Origin: Streptococcus mitis
Lineage (GTDB): Bacteria; Bacillota; Bacilli; Lactobacillales; Streptococcaceae
Assembly: GCF_003943935.1 (NCBI RefSeq)
Contig: NZ_RJOB01000009.1
Location: 27,379 to 91,378, forward strand
DNA: 64,000 nt
Direction of reading: 5' to 3'
The translations under genes were made by a program, and so were the position numbers. The first letter of the stretch is position 1. Each line of letters begins with the position of its first letter. The notes under the pieces are model-generated. The model did not search any database. It saw only the letters and a program-made list of their open reading frames with translations, and was not told the DNA's origin. Positions 1-7,762 of this stretch are shown piece after piece.

Positions 1-672
1 CTTACCATCCGCTCCTGTTGTAATTTGGATGACTTTTCCTCCACCGATTTTGGCATTATACTTGCCATCGTCAAGAGTATAAGAGTAGCCTCTGATAGAG
101 TAGTTTTCTTTCTTTCCATCAGCAGATTCTACTGTGAATTGACCTCCTGATGAAACTGTGATGGTTTCGCCATTGGCTCCCTTCCAGTTGCCCGCTGCAG
201 CTGAGAAATCACCATCTGCCATAGTTAAAACACCCTTATAGCGTTTATTTTGCTCTGCTTGTTTGTCTTGAAGTTTGCGGTCAGTTGTAGAATCATAGCT
301 TGATTGATTAGACTGAGCTTGAGGAGCCTGTTTAGTTGAAGAAGCCTGAACAGGAGTTTTTTGACTAGCTGCTTGTTGATTAGACACCTCTTGACCTTGT
401 CTTTGCTCTGGTGCAGGTGCCGCTTGTGACGGTGTCGCAGTTGCTGAAGATTGATCAGTAGACGCCTTAGTCTTTTCAGATGAAGCTGAACTTGAGGACT
501 TCTGAGTCTTGCTTTCTTTGCTAGAAGAATCTACTTTAGAATTTGATGATTGGCTTGTCTTAGCAGAACTGCTTGCTTGAGTTGTTTCTTTTTTATTTCC
601 ACAAGCTCCTAATAGCAAGGTAGAAGCCAATACAGTTGCTGCCATCAATTTGATATAGATTTTCTTTTTCAT
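1..672 (-). CDS. Ser/Gln-rich lipoprotein with C-terminal DUF6287-like region (3' end cut by window)
   Basis: Partial gene whose C-terminus runs off the left edge. The N-terminus is a lipoprotein signal: MKKK, a hydrophobic stretch, then lipobox LLGAC at about residues 20-24, so it should be lipid-anchored outside the membrane. A long low-complexity linker rich in Ser, Thr, Gln, Lys and Ala follows (about residues 27-115). The visible end (YKGVLTMADGDF, AAGNWKGANGETITV, SIRGYSYTLDDGKY) resembles the small C-terminal domain of streptococcal lipoproteins called DUF6287; that name is from memory. The ATG is preceded by AAAGGAG at good spacing. Function unknown. Confidence 0.75.
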   Translation of the reverse strand, partial: MKKKIYIKLMAATVLASTLLLGACGNKKETTQASSSAKTSQSSNSKVDSSSKESKTQKSSSSASSEKTKASTDQSSATATPSQAAPAPEQRQGQEVSNQQAASQKTPVQASSTKQAPQAQSNQSSYDSTTDRKLQDKQAEQNKRYKGVLTMADGDFSAAAGNWKGANGETITVSSGGQFTVESADGKKENYSIRGYSYTLDDGKYNAKIGGGKVIQITTGADGK

Positions 673-726
673 TTTTCTACTCCTTTGTAACGTTTTTGAA
701 ATATTAAGAAATCTTTTTGTAATATA

Positions 727-755
727 ATTGTAACATTATAGTTTAAATATGTCAA
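727..755 (-). promoter_or_regulatory. sigma-A promoter of the lipoprotein gene
   Basis: On the minus strand TTGACA (750-755) and TACAAT (727-732) are separated by 17 bp, about 55 bp upstream of the lipoprotein start. It is close to consensus, so the lipoprotein has its own housekeeping promoter, independent of the com-box further upstream. Confidence 0.7.
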
Positions 756-768
756 CAATTTATCTAAA

Positions 769-801
769 CTATTTTAAAAATCTCACATCATTTAGATACA
801 T
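769..801 (-). CDS. Candidate ten-codon ORF behind a com-box
   Basis: Too short for normal gene calling. An AGGAGGAG Shine-Dalgarno 3-4 nt before ATG opens a frame encoding MYLNDVRFLK and then TAG. The ATG lies about 20 nt downstream of a perfect TACGAATA com-box. The lipoprotein promoter begins just after the stop. It could be a competence-induced micropeptide, a leader ORF for the lipoprotein, or the relic of a lost late-competence gene. No evidence of translation is available, only the sequence arrangement. Confidence 0.35.
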   Translation of the reverse strand: MYLNDVRFLK

Positions 802-819
802 TTACTCCTCCTACTCTTT

Positions 820-827
820 TATTCGTA
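820..827 (-). promoter_or_regulatory. Com-box (ComX/SigX promoter element)
   Basis: TACGAATA on the minus strand is identical to the late-competence consensus and to the element before comFA in this window. T-rich sequence lies upstream (TTTTTCTGTTTTA), as is usual at com-boxes. A strong ribosome binding site and the ten-codon ORF follow at once. The lipoprotein start is about 150 nt further on, so read-through into it is possible. Confidence 0.5.
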
Positions 828-877
828 ATAAAACAGAAAAACAGGAGATTTTCCTGTTAAAAATTTGAATTTGTTTT

Positions 878-892
878 GTGTAATCGCTTGCA
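878..892 (+). promoter_or_regulatory. cre-like site overlapping the -35 of the next gene
   Basis: GTGTAATCGCTTGCA matches 14 of 15 positions of the CcpA operator consensus WTGNAANCGNWNNCW (first base differs). It covers the -35 hexamer of the following promoter, a position expected for repression. This is a pattern match only. Confidence 0.35.
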
Positions 893-916
893 TTGTTTTA
901 GACAAAGGAATATAAT
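888..916 (+). promoter_or_regulatory. sigma-A promoter of the small membrane protein gene
   Basis: TTGCAT (888-893) and TATAAT (911-916) with 17 bp spacing, about 34 bp before the ATG at 950. Confidence 0.7.
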
Positions 917-949
917 AACATTGAAATATGATATTGGAGGTGTAGACTT

Positions 950-1180
950 ATGTTAAGCAAATATTACAAGTATCTTCCTGGGTTGATTTTGGGAGCTATT
1001 TGCTCTTATGAAACAGCCACTTACTATGCGCGAACTGCTTTTGATGTCTTCTATCTGACTACAAGCTTTATGATTGTCTACATCGCTTTGTTATTTTTAC
1101 ATGAGAACTATCTCAAGTATCGATACAAAGACTTTTTTACTCACCTGTTGAGCAATTCTAAGAAAGATAGCCACCTATAA
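950..1180 (+). CDS. Small membrane protein of unknown function
   Basis: A 76-residue protein with a good start (TTGGAGG ending 9 nt before ATG) and a near-consensus promoter. Two hydrophobic segments are visible: about residues 9-28 (PGLILGAICSYETATYY) and 34-51 (YLTTSFMIVYIALLFLH), ending in a basic tail, so it is probably a two-pass membrane protein with a cytoplasmic C-terminus. It is monocistronic, flanked by minus-strand genes, and ends at a terminator hairpin. I do not recognise a family. The cre-like site over its promoter suggests carbon-source control. Confidence 0.7.
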   Translation: MLSKYYKYLPGLILGAICSYETATYYARTAFDVFYLTTSFMIVYIALLFLHENYLKYRYKDFFTHLLSNSKKDSHL

Positions 1181-1222
1181 AAGCAGTCACAACACAAAAC
1201 CATCTCATGATGGTACATAAAG

Positions 1223-1256
1223 AGGTCAGGAACTTTGTCCCGACCTCGCTTTTTAT
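1223..1256 (+). terminator. Intrinsic terminator
   Basis: An imperfect hairpin GAGGTC...GACCTC (1223-1248) is followed by GCTTTTTATTT. The T-tract favours the plus-strand small gene; the same hairpin may stop the minus-strand nadR operon. Confidence 0.65.
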
Positions 1257-2026
1257 TTCAATCGATAGGTTTTTCTTGATTTCTTTTTAGGCACTCGTTT
1301 GAGTCCGACTTCTTCTACATATTCGCCGTATTTTACGAGAAAGTTATTGCTGACGATTGGACGACCTGGGTTGATAAGATTGACCAGTTCGGTTCCTTCA
1401 TATACAGTGAACTCCTCCTCCAGCAGATAAAGGAAGGTCGGGTTCCAGTCGAGACGGCCTTTGATTCGTTTGATGGATTCTTGGATAATAGCATAATGGT
1501 CAAAGGCGAAGGCTTGCTCGTCCAATTCGACTCCCTCCAAGAAGCATTTGCTCGTCTGAAAATCGACATCTACGAAAACGACATCCTTGGCATCGTCTCC
1601 TGCCTGAACGAGGTCTAGGGCGCGACTAGGCAGATACACCAAATGGGCAATGGTCACCGTCCAGCCCCGTGGGTCACGGCCGGGAGTCGATACGGTCATC
1701 AATTGCTCGATTTTTTCCAAAGGAAGATCGAGATTGACTTCTTCTCTCACCTCACGCTGGCAGGCATGTGCAGCATCTTCTCCCTTATCCATAAAACCTC
1801 CAACCAAGGCCAAACAGTTTTGATAAGGGTGAGCCTTGCGACGAATCAGCAAGAGCTTGATCTTTCCTTCAACAAAGCAGTAGGCCACCATATCCACTGT
1901 CACACTTGGCTTTTCATATTGTGGGAGCTCCTGCTGGTAGTACCAGTCTAAAAACTCCTCCTGACTGGCATGCATTTCAAAATATTCTCTTTCCGTCATC
2001 CCTTCTGGAATCTTTATATCTGCCAT
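1253..2026 (-). CDS. nrtR: NrtR-type Nudix-domain transcriptional regulator of NAD metabolism
   Basis: A 257-residue protein with a Nudix domain (about residues 43-170) followed by a C-terminal winged-helix-like region (about 185-257), the architecture of NrtR regulators that sense ADP-ribose-type ligands and repress NAD salvage genes. The Nudix box lies at residues 77-99 (GFMDKGE...REVREEVNL); the usual Gly near its end is Asn98, while the metal-binding REVREE core is kept, so hydrolysis may be weak or retained. It is the last gene of nadR-pnuC-nrtR, one base after pnuC. Autoregulation through the palindrome before nadR is inferred. A plain ADP-ribose pyrophosphatase is the alternative. Confidence 0.78.
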   Translation of the reverse strand: MADIKIPEGMTEREYFEMHASQEEFLDWYYQQELPQYEKPSVTVDMVAYCFVEGKIKLLLIRRKAHPYQNCLALVGGFMDKGEDAAHACQREVREEVNLDLPLEKIEQLMTVSTPGRDPRGWTVTIAHLVYLPSRALDLVQAGDDAKDVVFVDVDFQTSKCFLEGVELDEQAFAFDHYAIIQESIKRIKGRLDWNPTFLYLLEEEFTVYEGTELVNLINPGRPIVSNNFLVKYGEYVEEVGLKRVPKKKSRKTYRLK

Positions 2027-2027
2027 C

Positions 2028-2807
2028 TTATGACTCCTTTCGAACTGCCTTGGTCCATTGGTACCAACCCACTAGACTATTGAGTGTGTAGACCCAGTAC
2101 ATCCCTTGAATGTGGATATTTTCACCCCACCAGAGATAAATGCTAAAGAGATTGGTTGCAATCCAGAAAATCCATTGCTCACGGTAGAGACGTGTCATCA
2201 AAAGCTGACCAACACCATTGGTCGCATCGGTAACACTATCACGGAAAGGGCGAGCACTATGGATACTTTGATAAGCTAAGCCCATACCAATCCAGATGAT
2301 AGCAGTCAAGGACAAGTACTTGAACCAATCAAGAACAGATAATTTCTTAGCTTCAAAGTGAGATTCTTCTACTTTTCCTTGGTCATTAATACGGTTGGAC
2401 AACCAAGCATAGAGACCAATCGGCTGCATGACAAAGAAGTAAACAGTCGTCAAAACTTCACCATAAAAAGTTGCATTCATAGCCAAAATCAAATAGATAG
2501 CAGAGTTAATAGCCCCGAAGAGATAATTACTTGCACGCCCTTCTGCTACCAAGATAACACAGACAATCCCAGTCCAAGAGGCAAACAAGCTAAGCCAGTC
2601 ATGACTTTCCGTATTTTGCGTGAATTCCAAGATCAAGGGAACACCTGACAAGGCGATGAGATATAACCACTGGAAAAGGCTACGGCCCACAAAAAGATCT
2701 CTCCAGAGCAGGTTCATGATTCCTGCAAAGCCAATCTTGCGGGCTTCGGCATGGACATTTTTAAAATTTTCGATAAATTGTGTGATTTTTTCAGTTAGTT
2801 TTTTCAT
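2028..2807 (-). CDS. pnuC: PnuC-family nicotinamide riboside transporter
   Basis: A 259-residue integral membrane protein with about seven hydrophobic helices after an amphipathic N-terminus. The segments LFGAINSAIYLILAMNATFYGE, WIFWIATNLFSIYLWW and VYTLNSLVGWYQW carry the conserved Asn/Trp pattern of PnuC. Family members move nicotinamide riboside by facilitated diffusion, trapped inside by phosphorylation. Its neighbour nadR encodes the ribosylnicotinamide kinase, 9 bp upstream, which fits this role exactly. Confidence 0.9.
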   Translation of the reverse strand: MKKLTEKITQFIENFKNVHAEARKIGFAGIMNLLWRDLFVGRSLFQWLYLIALSGVPLILEFTQNTESHDWLSLFASWTGIVCVILVAEGRASNYLFGAINSAIYLILAMNATFYGEVLTTVYFFVMQPIGLYAWLSNRINDQGKVEESHFEAKKLSVLDWFKYLSLTAIIWIGMGLAYQSIHSARPFRDSVTDATNGVGQLLMTRLYREQWIFWIATNLFSIYLWWGENIHIQGMYWVYTLNSLVGWYQWTKAVRKES

Positions 2808-2816
2808 ATTTTTCTC

Positions 2817-3875
2817 CTAATCTGCTTGGTAAATGGCATCAATAGCCACTTTTGCTGCTTCATAATTACCTAGATAATCCTCTGCTAGATAAACTAGTGG
2901 AATGGTGGTTAAATATCGCTCTCTCATCTGGTCCAAATGCTGGGAAAAACTTTGACGAATATGGTCTTCTGCCATGGTCATATCTCTAAATCCGTCATTG
3001 ACATAGGAGCCGATAGGCTGCACAAATAGAATCAAGTCCCATTTCTCCTTAGCCAAGATCGAGGCAAAGAGATTGTCAAATGTTTCTCCTGATAAGTCCT
3101 CTTGATCCTCAGTCTCCATATAATAATCATAGTAGCCCTTGGTTACTAAGGAGTTGGTATCTGCTATCACCAGTCCCCTATTGGCATTACTGTCAATTAA
3201 CTTAGAGGTCTGGTCATACTGTCCCAACAGGAGGTAATAGTAATCCTTTGGAGTCAATTCATCATCGCGAACGTTATTTTTAATCTGATACTCACGTGCG
3301 TATTCCAGACTAACGGGCGCATCGTAATACCTTGCCAAATCCTTGGCCAGAGTGGTCTTCCCATTACTGGCACTTCCCATAATCAACACTTTCTTGGTAA
3401 ACTGACGACGGAAAGGTTGAGCGATGTACTTCCAATATTTGCTTGGATTTTCTCGAATCATAGTTGCTGAAATACCAAACTTTCTTCCTTGCAGAACGGT
3501 CTCAAAGCCACGATTAGATAATTCTTGCTGGTAGTCTGCTTCTCCTACAAAGAAGATTAGTTCTTGCTGCTTTTCATTATAGGAAATCTCTGATAGCATC
3601 TGATCCAACCACTCCTGCCAGCCCATAGGATAACGAGGAAGGTTGGTTTCATCTAACTTACAAACTGAGGTCAACTCGTCATCACGAAAAGCCTCTCGGA
3701 TATAGCGAAATCTTTTTTGAAGCGTTAAGCCTACCTGTTCCCCTCTGTCTCCCTCATAGCCTGAAACGACAACCCAGACCTGGTCACACTGCCGCTTCGC
3801 TCGCTGAATCAGATCGATATGTCCTTGATGAAGCGGAGCAAAGGTTCCAAATACCACTGCTGTTTTCTTTTTCAT
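2817..3875 (-). CDS. nadR: NadR bifunctional NMN adenylyltransferase / ribosylnicotinamide kinase
   Basis: A 352-residue two-domain enzyme. The N-terminal nucleotidyltransferase domain has GTFAPLHQGH, with the HxGH motif at residues 16-19, and the ISATMIRENP motif near 155. The C-terminal kinase domain carries a P-loop GSASNGKTT near residue 170. It lacks the N-terminal helix-turn-helix repressor domain found in enterobacterial NadR, so control probably falls to NrtR in the same operon. It phosphorylates nicotinamide riboside imported by PnuC and adenylates NMN to NAD. First gene of the operon. Confidence 0.93.
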   Translation of the reverse strand: MKKKTAVVFGTFAPLHQGHIDLIQRAKRQCDQVWVVVSGYEGDRGEQVGLTLQKRFRYIREAFRDDELTSVCKLDETNLPRYPMGWQEWLDQMLSEISYNEKQQELIFFVGEADYQQELSNRGFETVLQGRKFGISATMIRENPSKYWKYIAQPFRRQFTKKVLIMGSASNGKTTLAKDLARYYDAPVSLEYAREYQIKNNVRDDELTPKDYYYLLLGQYDQTSKLIDSNANRGLVIADTNSLVTKGYYDYYMETEDQEDLSGETFDNLFASILAKEKWDLILFVQPIGSYVNDGFRDMTMAEDHIRQSFSQHLDQMRERYLTTIPLVYLAEDYLGNYEAAKVAIDAIYQAD

Positions 3876-3899
3876 AAACGCATTACCTTTTTATAATTT

Positions 3900-3918
3900 T
3901 AGATATTTTCATTATCTA
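3900..3918 (-). promoter_or_regulatory. Palindromic operator at the nadR transcription start (candidate NrtR site)
   Basis: A perfect inverted repeat TAGATA-N7-TATCTA lies just downstream of the nadR -10 box, covering about +1 to +19. That is a classic repressor position, and the operon encodes an NrtR-type regulator. Assignment to NrtR is inference. Confidence 0.5.
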
Positions 3919-3925
3919 TGTTTTT

Positions 3926-3954
3926 ATTATAAACTATATTTTTGTTTTGTAAAT
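3926..3954 (-). promoter_or_regulatory. nadR operon promoter
   Basis: On the minus strand TTTACA (3949-3954), 17 bp, TATAAT (3926-3931); the nadR ATG is about 50 bp downstream. Confidence 0.7.
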
Positions 3955-3984
3955 AGTTTTTTATTGTTTTTTATAAAAAAGTAG

Positions 3985-4018
3985 CAAAAAAGAGAATCAA
4001 GATTTCTCCTGATTCTCC
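3985..4018 (-). terminator. ctsR-clpC terminator
   Basis: Inverted repeat GAGAATCA (3992-3999) and TGATTCTC (4010-4017), followed in the minus direction by six T. It lies 5 bp after the clpC stop. Confidence 0.8.
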
Positions 4019-4022
4019 ATTT

Positions 4023-6455
4023 TTATGCAATATCAAATTTTAACTGGCCTGCTTTAACACCAATCTTAAGTGTGCTACCTTCCACTAATTCTCCCTTGAG
4101 AAGAAGTTCTGCTAACTTATCTTCCACTTCTGTTTGCAGGGTTCTGCGAAGTGGACGAGCTCCCATCTCTGGGTCATATCCTTGATTTGCCAACAATTTC
4201 AGTGCTGAAGCTTGCAATTTCAAGTCAATACCTTTTTCAGCCAAACTTGCCACTAAAGGTTTGACCATAATCTTCACCACTTCCTTCATATGGTCGCTAG
4301 AAAGGCTATGGAAGACCACCTTTTCATCAATACGGTTGATAAACTCAGGTCTATAAGCTTTTTTCAGCTCTTCAAACATGCGTTTTTCCATATTTTCCTG
4401 GTCAAAACGAATGTCCTTTGCCCCAAAACCAACTGTCTTGTCATCACGAAGGGCTGTCGCACCAAGATTTGACGTCATGATGATAATGGTATTTGAAAAA
4501 TCAACCTTGCGTCCCTTGCTATCGGTCAAGACACCATCATCTAGCACTTGCAAGAGAACATTAAAAATGTCCGGATGAGCCTTCTCGACCTCATCAAAGA
4601 GCAAAACAGAATAAGGTTTGTTACGGACCTTCTCCGTCAATTCTCCACCTTCTTCATAACCCACATAACCAGGAGGCGCTCCATTGAGACGGCTGGCTGC
4701 AAATTTCTCCATATATTCACTCATATCAAAGCGGATAAGGGCTGATTCGTCATCAAAAAGAACTTCTGCCAAAGCCTTGGCTAATTCGGTCTTCCCGACA
4801 CCTGTAGGCCCTAAGAACATAAAGGAACCAATCGGACGCTTATGACTGCGAATCCCTGACTGGTTGCGGCGAATGGCACGGCTAATGCTTGAAACAGCTT
4901 GATCTTGCCCGATAACACGTTTGTGCAATTCAGCTTCCAGATTCAGGTATTTCTTGGCATCCGTTTGAGTCAGTTTTTGGACTGGGATACCTGACAAGCG
5001 ACTCAAGGTAGTCAAAATATCAGACTCTGTCACCAAATCTTTATAGACTGGGACTTCCTCTTCTTTTGCGATTAGCTGGGCTGCTTGTTTCCACTTGCCA
5101 TCCACCAAAGCCTTGTCAGCTGGACTTAAGCCAGAATCGTCTGCTTTTACATGCTTAGCCTTATTTTGCACTGTTGCTGCTGCTTCGTCCAAGAGATCGA
5201 TAGCAGAGTCTGGCAAGTGACGACTAGTCAAATAACGATGAGCCATCTTGACGGCTGTTTCAACCGCTTCATCTGTGATTTGCACACGGTGATGCTTCTC
5301 ATAGGTCACTTTCAAACCTTGCAAAATGGTCATGCTGTCTGCAACACTTGGCTCTTCAATCGTCACTTTGGCGAAACGACGAGAAAGGGCCGCATCTTTT
5401 TCGATGTGTTTTTGATATTCTTCCTGAGTGGTGGCACCAACCGTTCTCAAAGTTCCACGCGCCAAGGCTGGTTTCAAGATATTGGCCGCATCTAGAGTTG
5501 AGTCAATCCCGCTCCCAGAACCCATGATGGTATGGAGTTCATCGATAAAGAGGATGACTTGGCCATCTTCTTCAATATCCTTGATGATATTATTCATGCG
5601 CTCTTCGAAGTCACCACGGAAGCGTGTCCCTGCAACGACATTCATCAAATCAAGCTCTAACACGCGCATCTTAGCCATTTCCGCAGGTACATCACCACTA
5701 GCAATACGCTGAGCAAGCCCAAGCGCCAAGGCTGTTTTCCCGACACCAGCATCCCCAACCAAGACAGGATTGTTCTTGGTCTTTCGACTCAAGATTTGAA
5801 TCATACGTAAGATTTCCTTGTCCCGACCAATGACTGGTTCTAACTTACCAGAACGCGCTTGCTCTGTCAAATCATGCGTATAGTCCTCGAGACCACCACT
5901 AGGAGTCTGGGGCATGCCCATCATGTTAGCCATAGAATTTTGCTTATCAGCTACTGTACGATGGCGTTGGCGTAAAGCCTTGAGATCTTCACGAGTCCAG
6001 CCTGCACGTTCTTCTAGATTTCGACGTAAGGCAGCAATCTTGACCTGATCTTTCTTGTCTTCATAAGAAAAACCAGCCCTCTCCAAGATACGAGTTGCCA
6101 AGGCATTGCCATCATGCAAAATCGCATAAAGGACGTGCTCCGTCCCTAGCACCTTAGCATGGACCACTGACGCTACATACTCTGCTTCATCAAAAAGAAC
6201 CTGCAAACGATGGGAGAACGGCAATTCCGTAAAGGTTTCATCCTGGCTATAGTCCGTTTCAGTCAGTTCCAAAGCGACCTCTTCTAAACGGTCCATCTCA
6301 TATGGATAATCATTTAAAGTTGCCCCTGCCACACTATAACTGTGATTGGACATGGCAATCAACAAGTGCCAAGACTCTAGATAACGAGCTCCAAAATGGC
6401 CAGCAACCATGTAGGCACTTTCGATACATTCATTCAATGCTTTTGAATAGTTCAT
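4023..6455 (-). CDS. clpC: ClpC AAA+ chaperone/protease ATPase subunit
   Basis: An 810-residue class I Clp ATPase. It has an N-terminal double Clp-N repeat (about 1-145), a first AAA+ module with Walker A GDAGVGKT at 234-241, a short middle domain, and a second AAA+ module with GPTGVGKT near 550 followed by VLLFDEVEKAH. A VGF tripeptide (TVGFGAK) matches the ClpP-docking loop, so it should feed substrates to ClpP. It sits one base after ctsR, the usual heat-shock bicistron under CtsR repression. Length is typical for streptococcal ClpC. Confidence 0.96.
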   Translation of the reverse strand: MNYSKALNECIESAYMVAGHFGARYLESWHLLIAMSNHSYSVAGATLNDYPYEMDRLEEVALELTETDYSQDETFTELPFSHRLQVLFDEAEYVASVVHAKVLGTEHVLYAILHDGNALATRILERAGFSYEDKKDQVKIAALRRNLEERAGWTREDLKALRQRHRTVADKQNSMANMMGMPQTPSGGLEDYTHDLTEQARSGKLEPVIGRDKEILRMIQILSRKTKNNPVLVGDAGVGKTALALGLAQRIASGDVPAEMAKMRVLELDLMNVVAGTRFRGDFEERMNNIIKDIEEDGQVILFIDELHTIMGSGSGIDSTLDAANILKPALARGTLRTVGATTQEEYQKHIEKDAALSRRFAKVTIEEPSVADSMTILQGLKVTYEKHHRVQITDEAVETAVKMAHRYLTSRHLPDSAIDLLDEAAATVQNKAKHVKADDSGLSPADKALVDGKWKQAAQLIAKEEEVPVYKDLVTESDILTTLSRLSGIPVQKLTQTDAKKYLNLEAELHKRVIGQDQAVSSISRAIRRNQSGIRSHKRPIGSFMFLGPTGVGKTELAKALAEVLFDDESALIRFDMSEYMEKFAASRLNGAPPGYVGYEEGGELTEKVRNKPYSVLLFDEVEKAHPDIFNVLLQVLDDGVLTDSKGRKVDFSNTIIIMTSNLGATALRDDKTVGFGAKDIRFDQENMEKRMFEELKKAYRPEFINRIDEKVVFHSLSSDHMKEVVKIMVKPLVASLAEKGIDLKLQASALKLLANQGYDPEMGARPLRRTLQTEVEDKLAELLLKGELVEGSTLKIGVKAGQLKFDIA

Positions 6456-6456
6456 C

Positions 6457-6915
6457 TTACTTCCCTTTTCTATCTACCTCTTGTATGACCTGTCGTAGCA
6501 TATTAGCTCGAAGGACTGGAGCTTCTTCTCCTAGGACACGATCCAAAGCTACTGCCATCAACAAATTCATCTCCTGCTTAGTCATCAATTCCTGCTCAAC
6601 CAAAAGCTGCAGAATATCTTCATAAATTTCTTGACTAACCCGCTCGCCAATCGAATAAAGCAGTTCTCGGAGCATTTCATGATGACTAGAAAACTCAATC
6701 CGTCCTATACGAATGTAGCCTCCTCCTCCACGCTTACTTTCAACCAAGTAGCCTCTACTTTCCGTAAAGCGTGTCTTGATTACATAGTTGATCTGACTAG
6801 GAACAACCTGAAAGGTATCTGCCAACTGACTTCGTTGCAACTCCACAATGCCAGACTGATCTAAAATCGCCTTGATGTAGGCCTCAATATGATCCGATGT
6901 ATTTTTAAATCTCAT
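6457..6915 (-). CDS. ctsR: CtsR repressor of class III heat-shock genes
   Basis: A 152-residue protein: an N-terminal winged-helix DNA-binding region (about 1-70) with SRGYLVESKRGGGGYIRI, where the Gly-rich wing tetrad GGGGY is the DNA-contact and heat-sensing element of CtsR, then a C-terminal dimerisation domain. It represses clp genes by binding heptad repeats, one of which lies directly upstream, so ctsR-clpC is autoregulated. GAGAGAGGTGGG precedes the ATG. Confidence 0.95.
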   Translation of the reverse strand: MRFKNTSDHIEAYIKAILDQSGIVELQRSQLADTFQVVPSQINYVIKTRFTESRGYLVESKRGGGGYIRIGRIEFSSHHEMLRELLYSIGERVSQEIYEDILQLLVEQELMTKQEMNLLMAVALDRVLGEEAPVLRANMLRQVIQEVDRKGK

Positions 6916-6940
6916 TACAAACCCACCTCTCTCTTTAAAC

Positions 6941-6957
6941 CTTGACTATCTTTGACT
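6941..6957 (-). promoter_or_regulatory. CtsR operator
   Basis: On the minus strand AGTCAAA-GAT-AGTCAAG, the tandem heptad recognised by CtsR (one mismatch in the second half). It sits immediately downstream of the TATAAT at 6958-6963, where binding would block initiation. Confidence 0.85.
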
Positions 6958-6984
6958 ATTATACCGAAATTTTCTCATTTTTAA

Positions 6985-7025
6985 AAGAAAAAGGGCGCTG
7001 GTAAAGGATAATCTTCACCAACTCC
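6985..7025 (-). terminator. Terminator of the thiamine-precursor transporter operon
   Basis: Imperfect hairpin between GGG at 6993 and CCC at 7025, with inner arms TGGT/ACCA, followed on the minus strand by CTTTTTCTTTT. It separates the transporter operon from ctsR. Confidence 0.65.
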
Positions 7026-7033
7026 CTATTTTT

Positions 7034-7762
7034 CTACTTATCTAAGCCTAATTCTGCCAAGATTTGACGTTTGTAGGCAATCTTTTGAACTTCCTTGTCC
7101 TCACTTTCAGACCAATCTAGTTTAATTTCTGAAACAATCCGCCCAGGGCGATTTTTCAAGATATAAATGCGGTCGCTGAGATTAAGAGCTTCCTCGATAC
7201 TATGCGTAATGATCAAGGTCGTTAGCTGCAACTGCTTGTGAATCTCAAGATACCAAGCGTGGAGTTCCATCTTGGTCATCTCATCTAAGGCGCTAAAGGC
7301 CTCATCTAAGAGAAATAGCTTGTGCCCGAAAAGGTAGGTCCGGAGTAAAGCTACACGCTGGCGCATCCCACCACTGAGTTCATGAGGGTATTTATCTCTT
7401 ACAGCTGTCAACTGGAAGGTCGCAAGAATTTCATCCGCTCGGGAAATAGCTTCTGCCTTATCCACTTTTTGAATCAAGAGAGGCAGAATGATATTACCAA
7501 GCACCGTCTTGTGTTCCAAGAGTAAATCCTTTTGCAACATATAACTCACGCGCCCCTTGGGATTTTCTTCACCATCAAGAACGATTCGCCCTGACTGGAC
7601 TTCTAAAATTCCAGCGATCAGATTAAAGAGGGTGGTCTTTCCTACACCACTTGGGCCCAGAATAGAAACCACTTCACCTGAAGTGACTTTCAGATTGATA
7701 TCCTCTAAAATCCTATCCTCGCCATAAGCATAACTGACGTGTTCTAGTCTAATTTCTGTCAT
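7034..7762 (-). CDS. thiZ: ABC transporter ATPase, thiamine-precursor type (ThiZ)
   Basis: A 242-residue ABC ATPase with Walker A GPSGVGKTT (about 35-43), signature LSGGMRQR, Walker B LFLLDEAFSALD and switch His in THSIEEA. It belongs to the nitrate/taurine/thiamine-precursor group of importers. Its ATG overlaps the stop of the substrate-binding protein gene by one base (TAATG). It is the last gene of an operon led by a TPP riboswitch, which assigns the system to thiamine or pyrimidine-precursor uptake. Exact substrate (HMP or formylaminopyrimidine) is not resolvable here. Confidence 0.85.
   Translation of the reverse strand: MTEIRLEHVSYAYGEDRILEDINLKVTSGEVVSILGPSGVGKTTLFNLIAGILEVQSGRIVLDGEENPKGRVSYMLQKDLLLEHKTVLGNIILPLLIQKVDKAEAISRADEILATFQLTAVRDKYPHELSGGMRQRVALLRTYLFGHKLFLLDEAFSALDEMTKMELHAWYLEIHKQLQLTTLIITHSIEEALNLSDRIYILKNRPGRIVSEIKLDWSESEDKEVQKIAYKRQILAELGLDK

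Noticed and set aside
1333..1951. Overlapping frames inside the nrtR-like gene
   Set aside because: Shadows of a clearly coding frame with family motifs; no ribosome sites.
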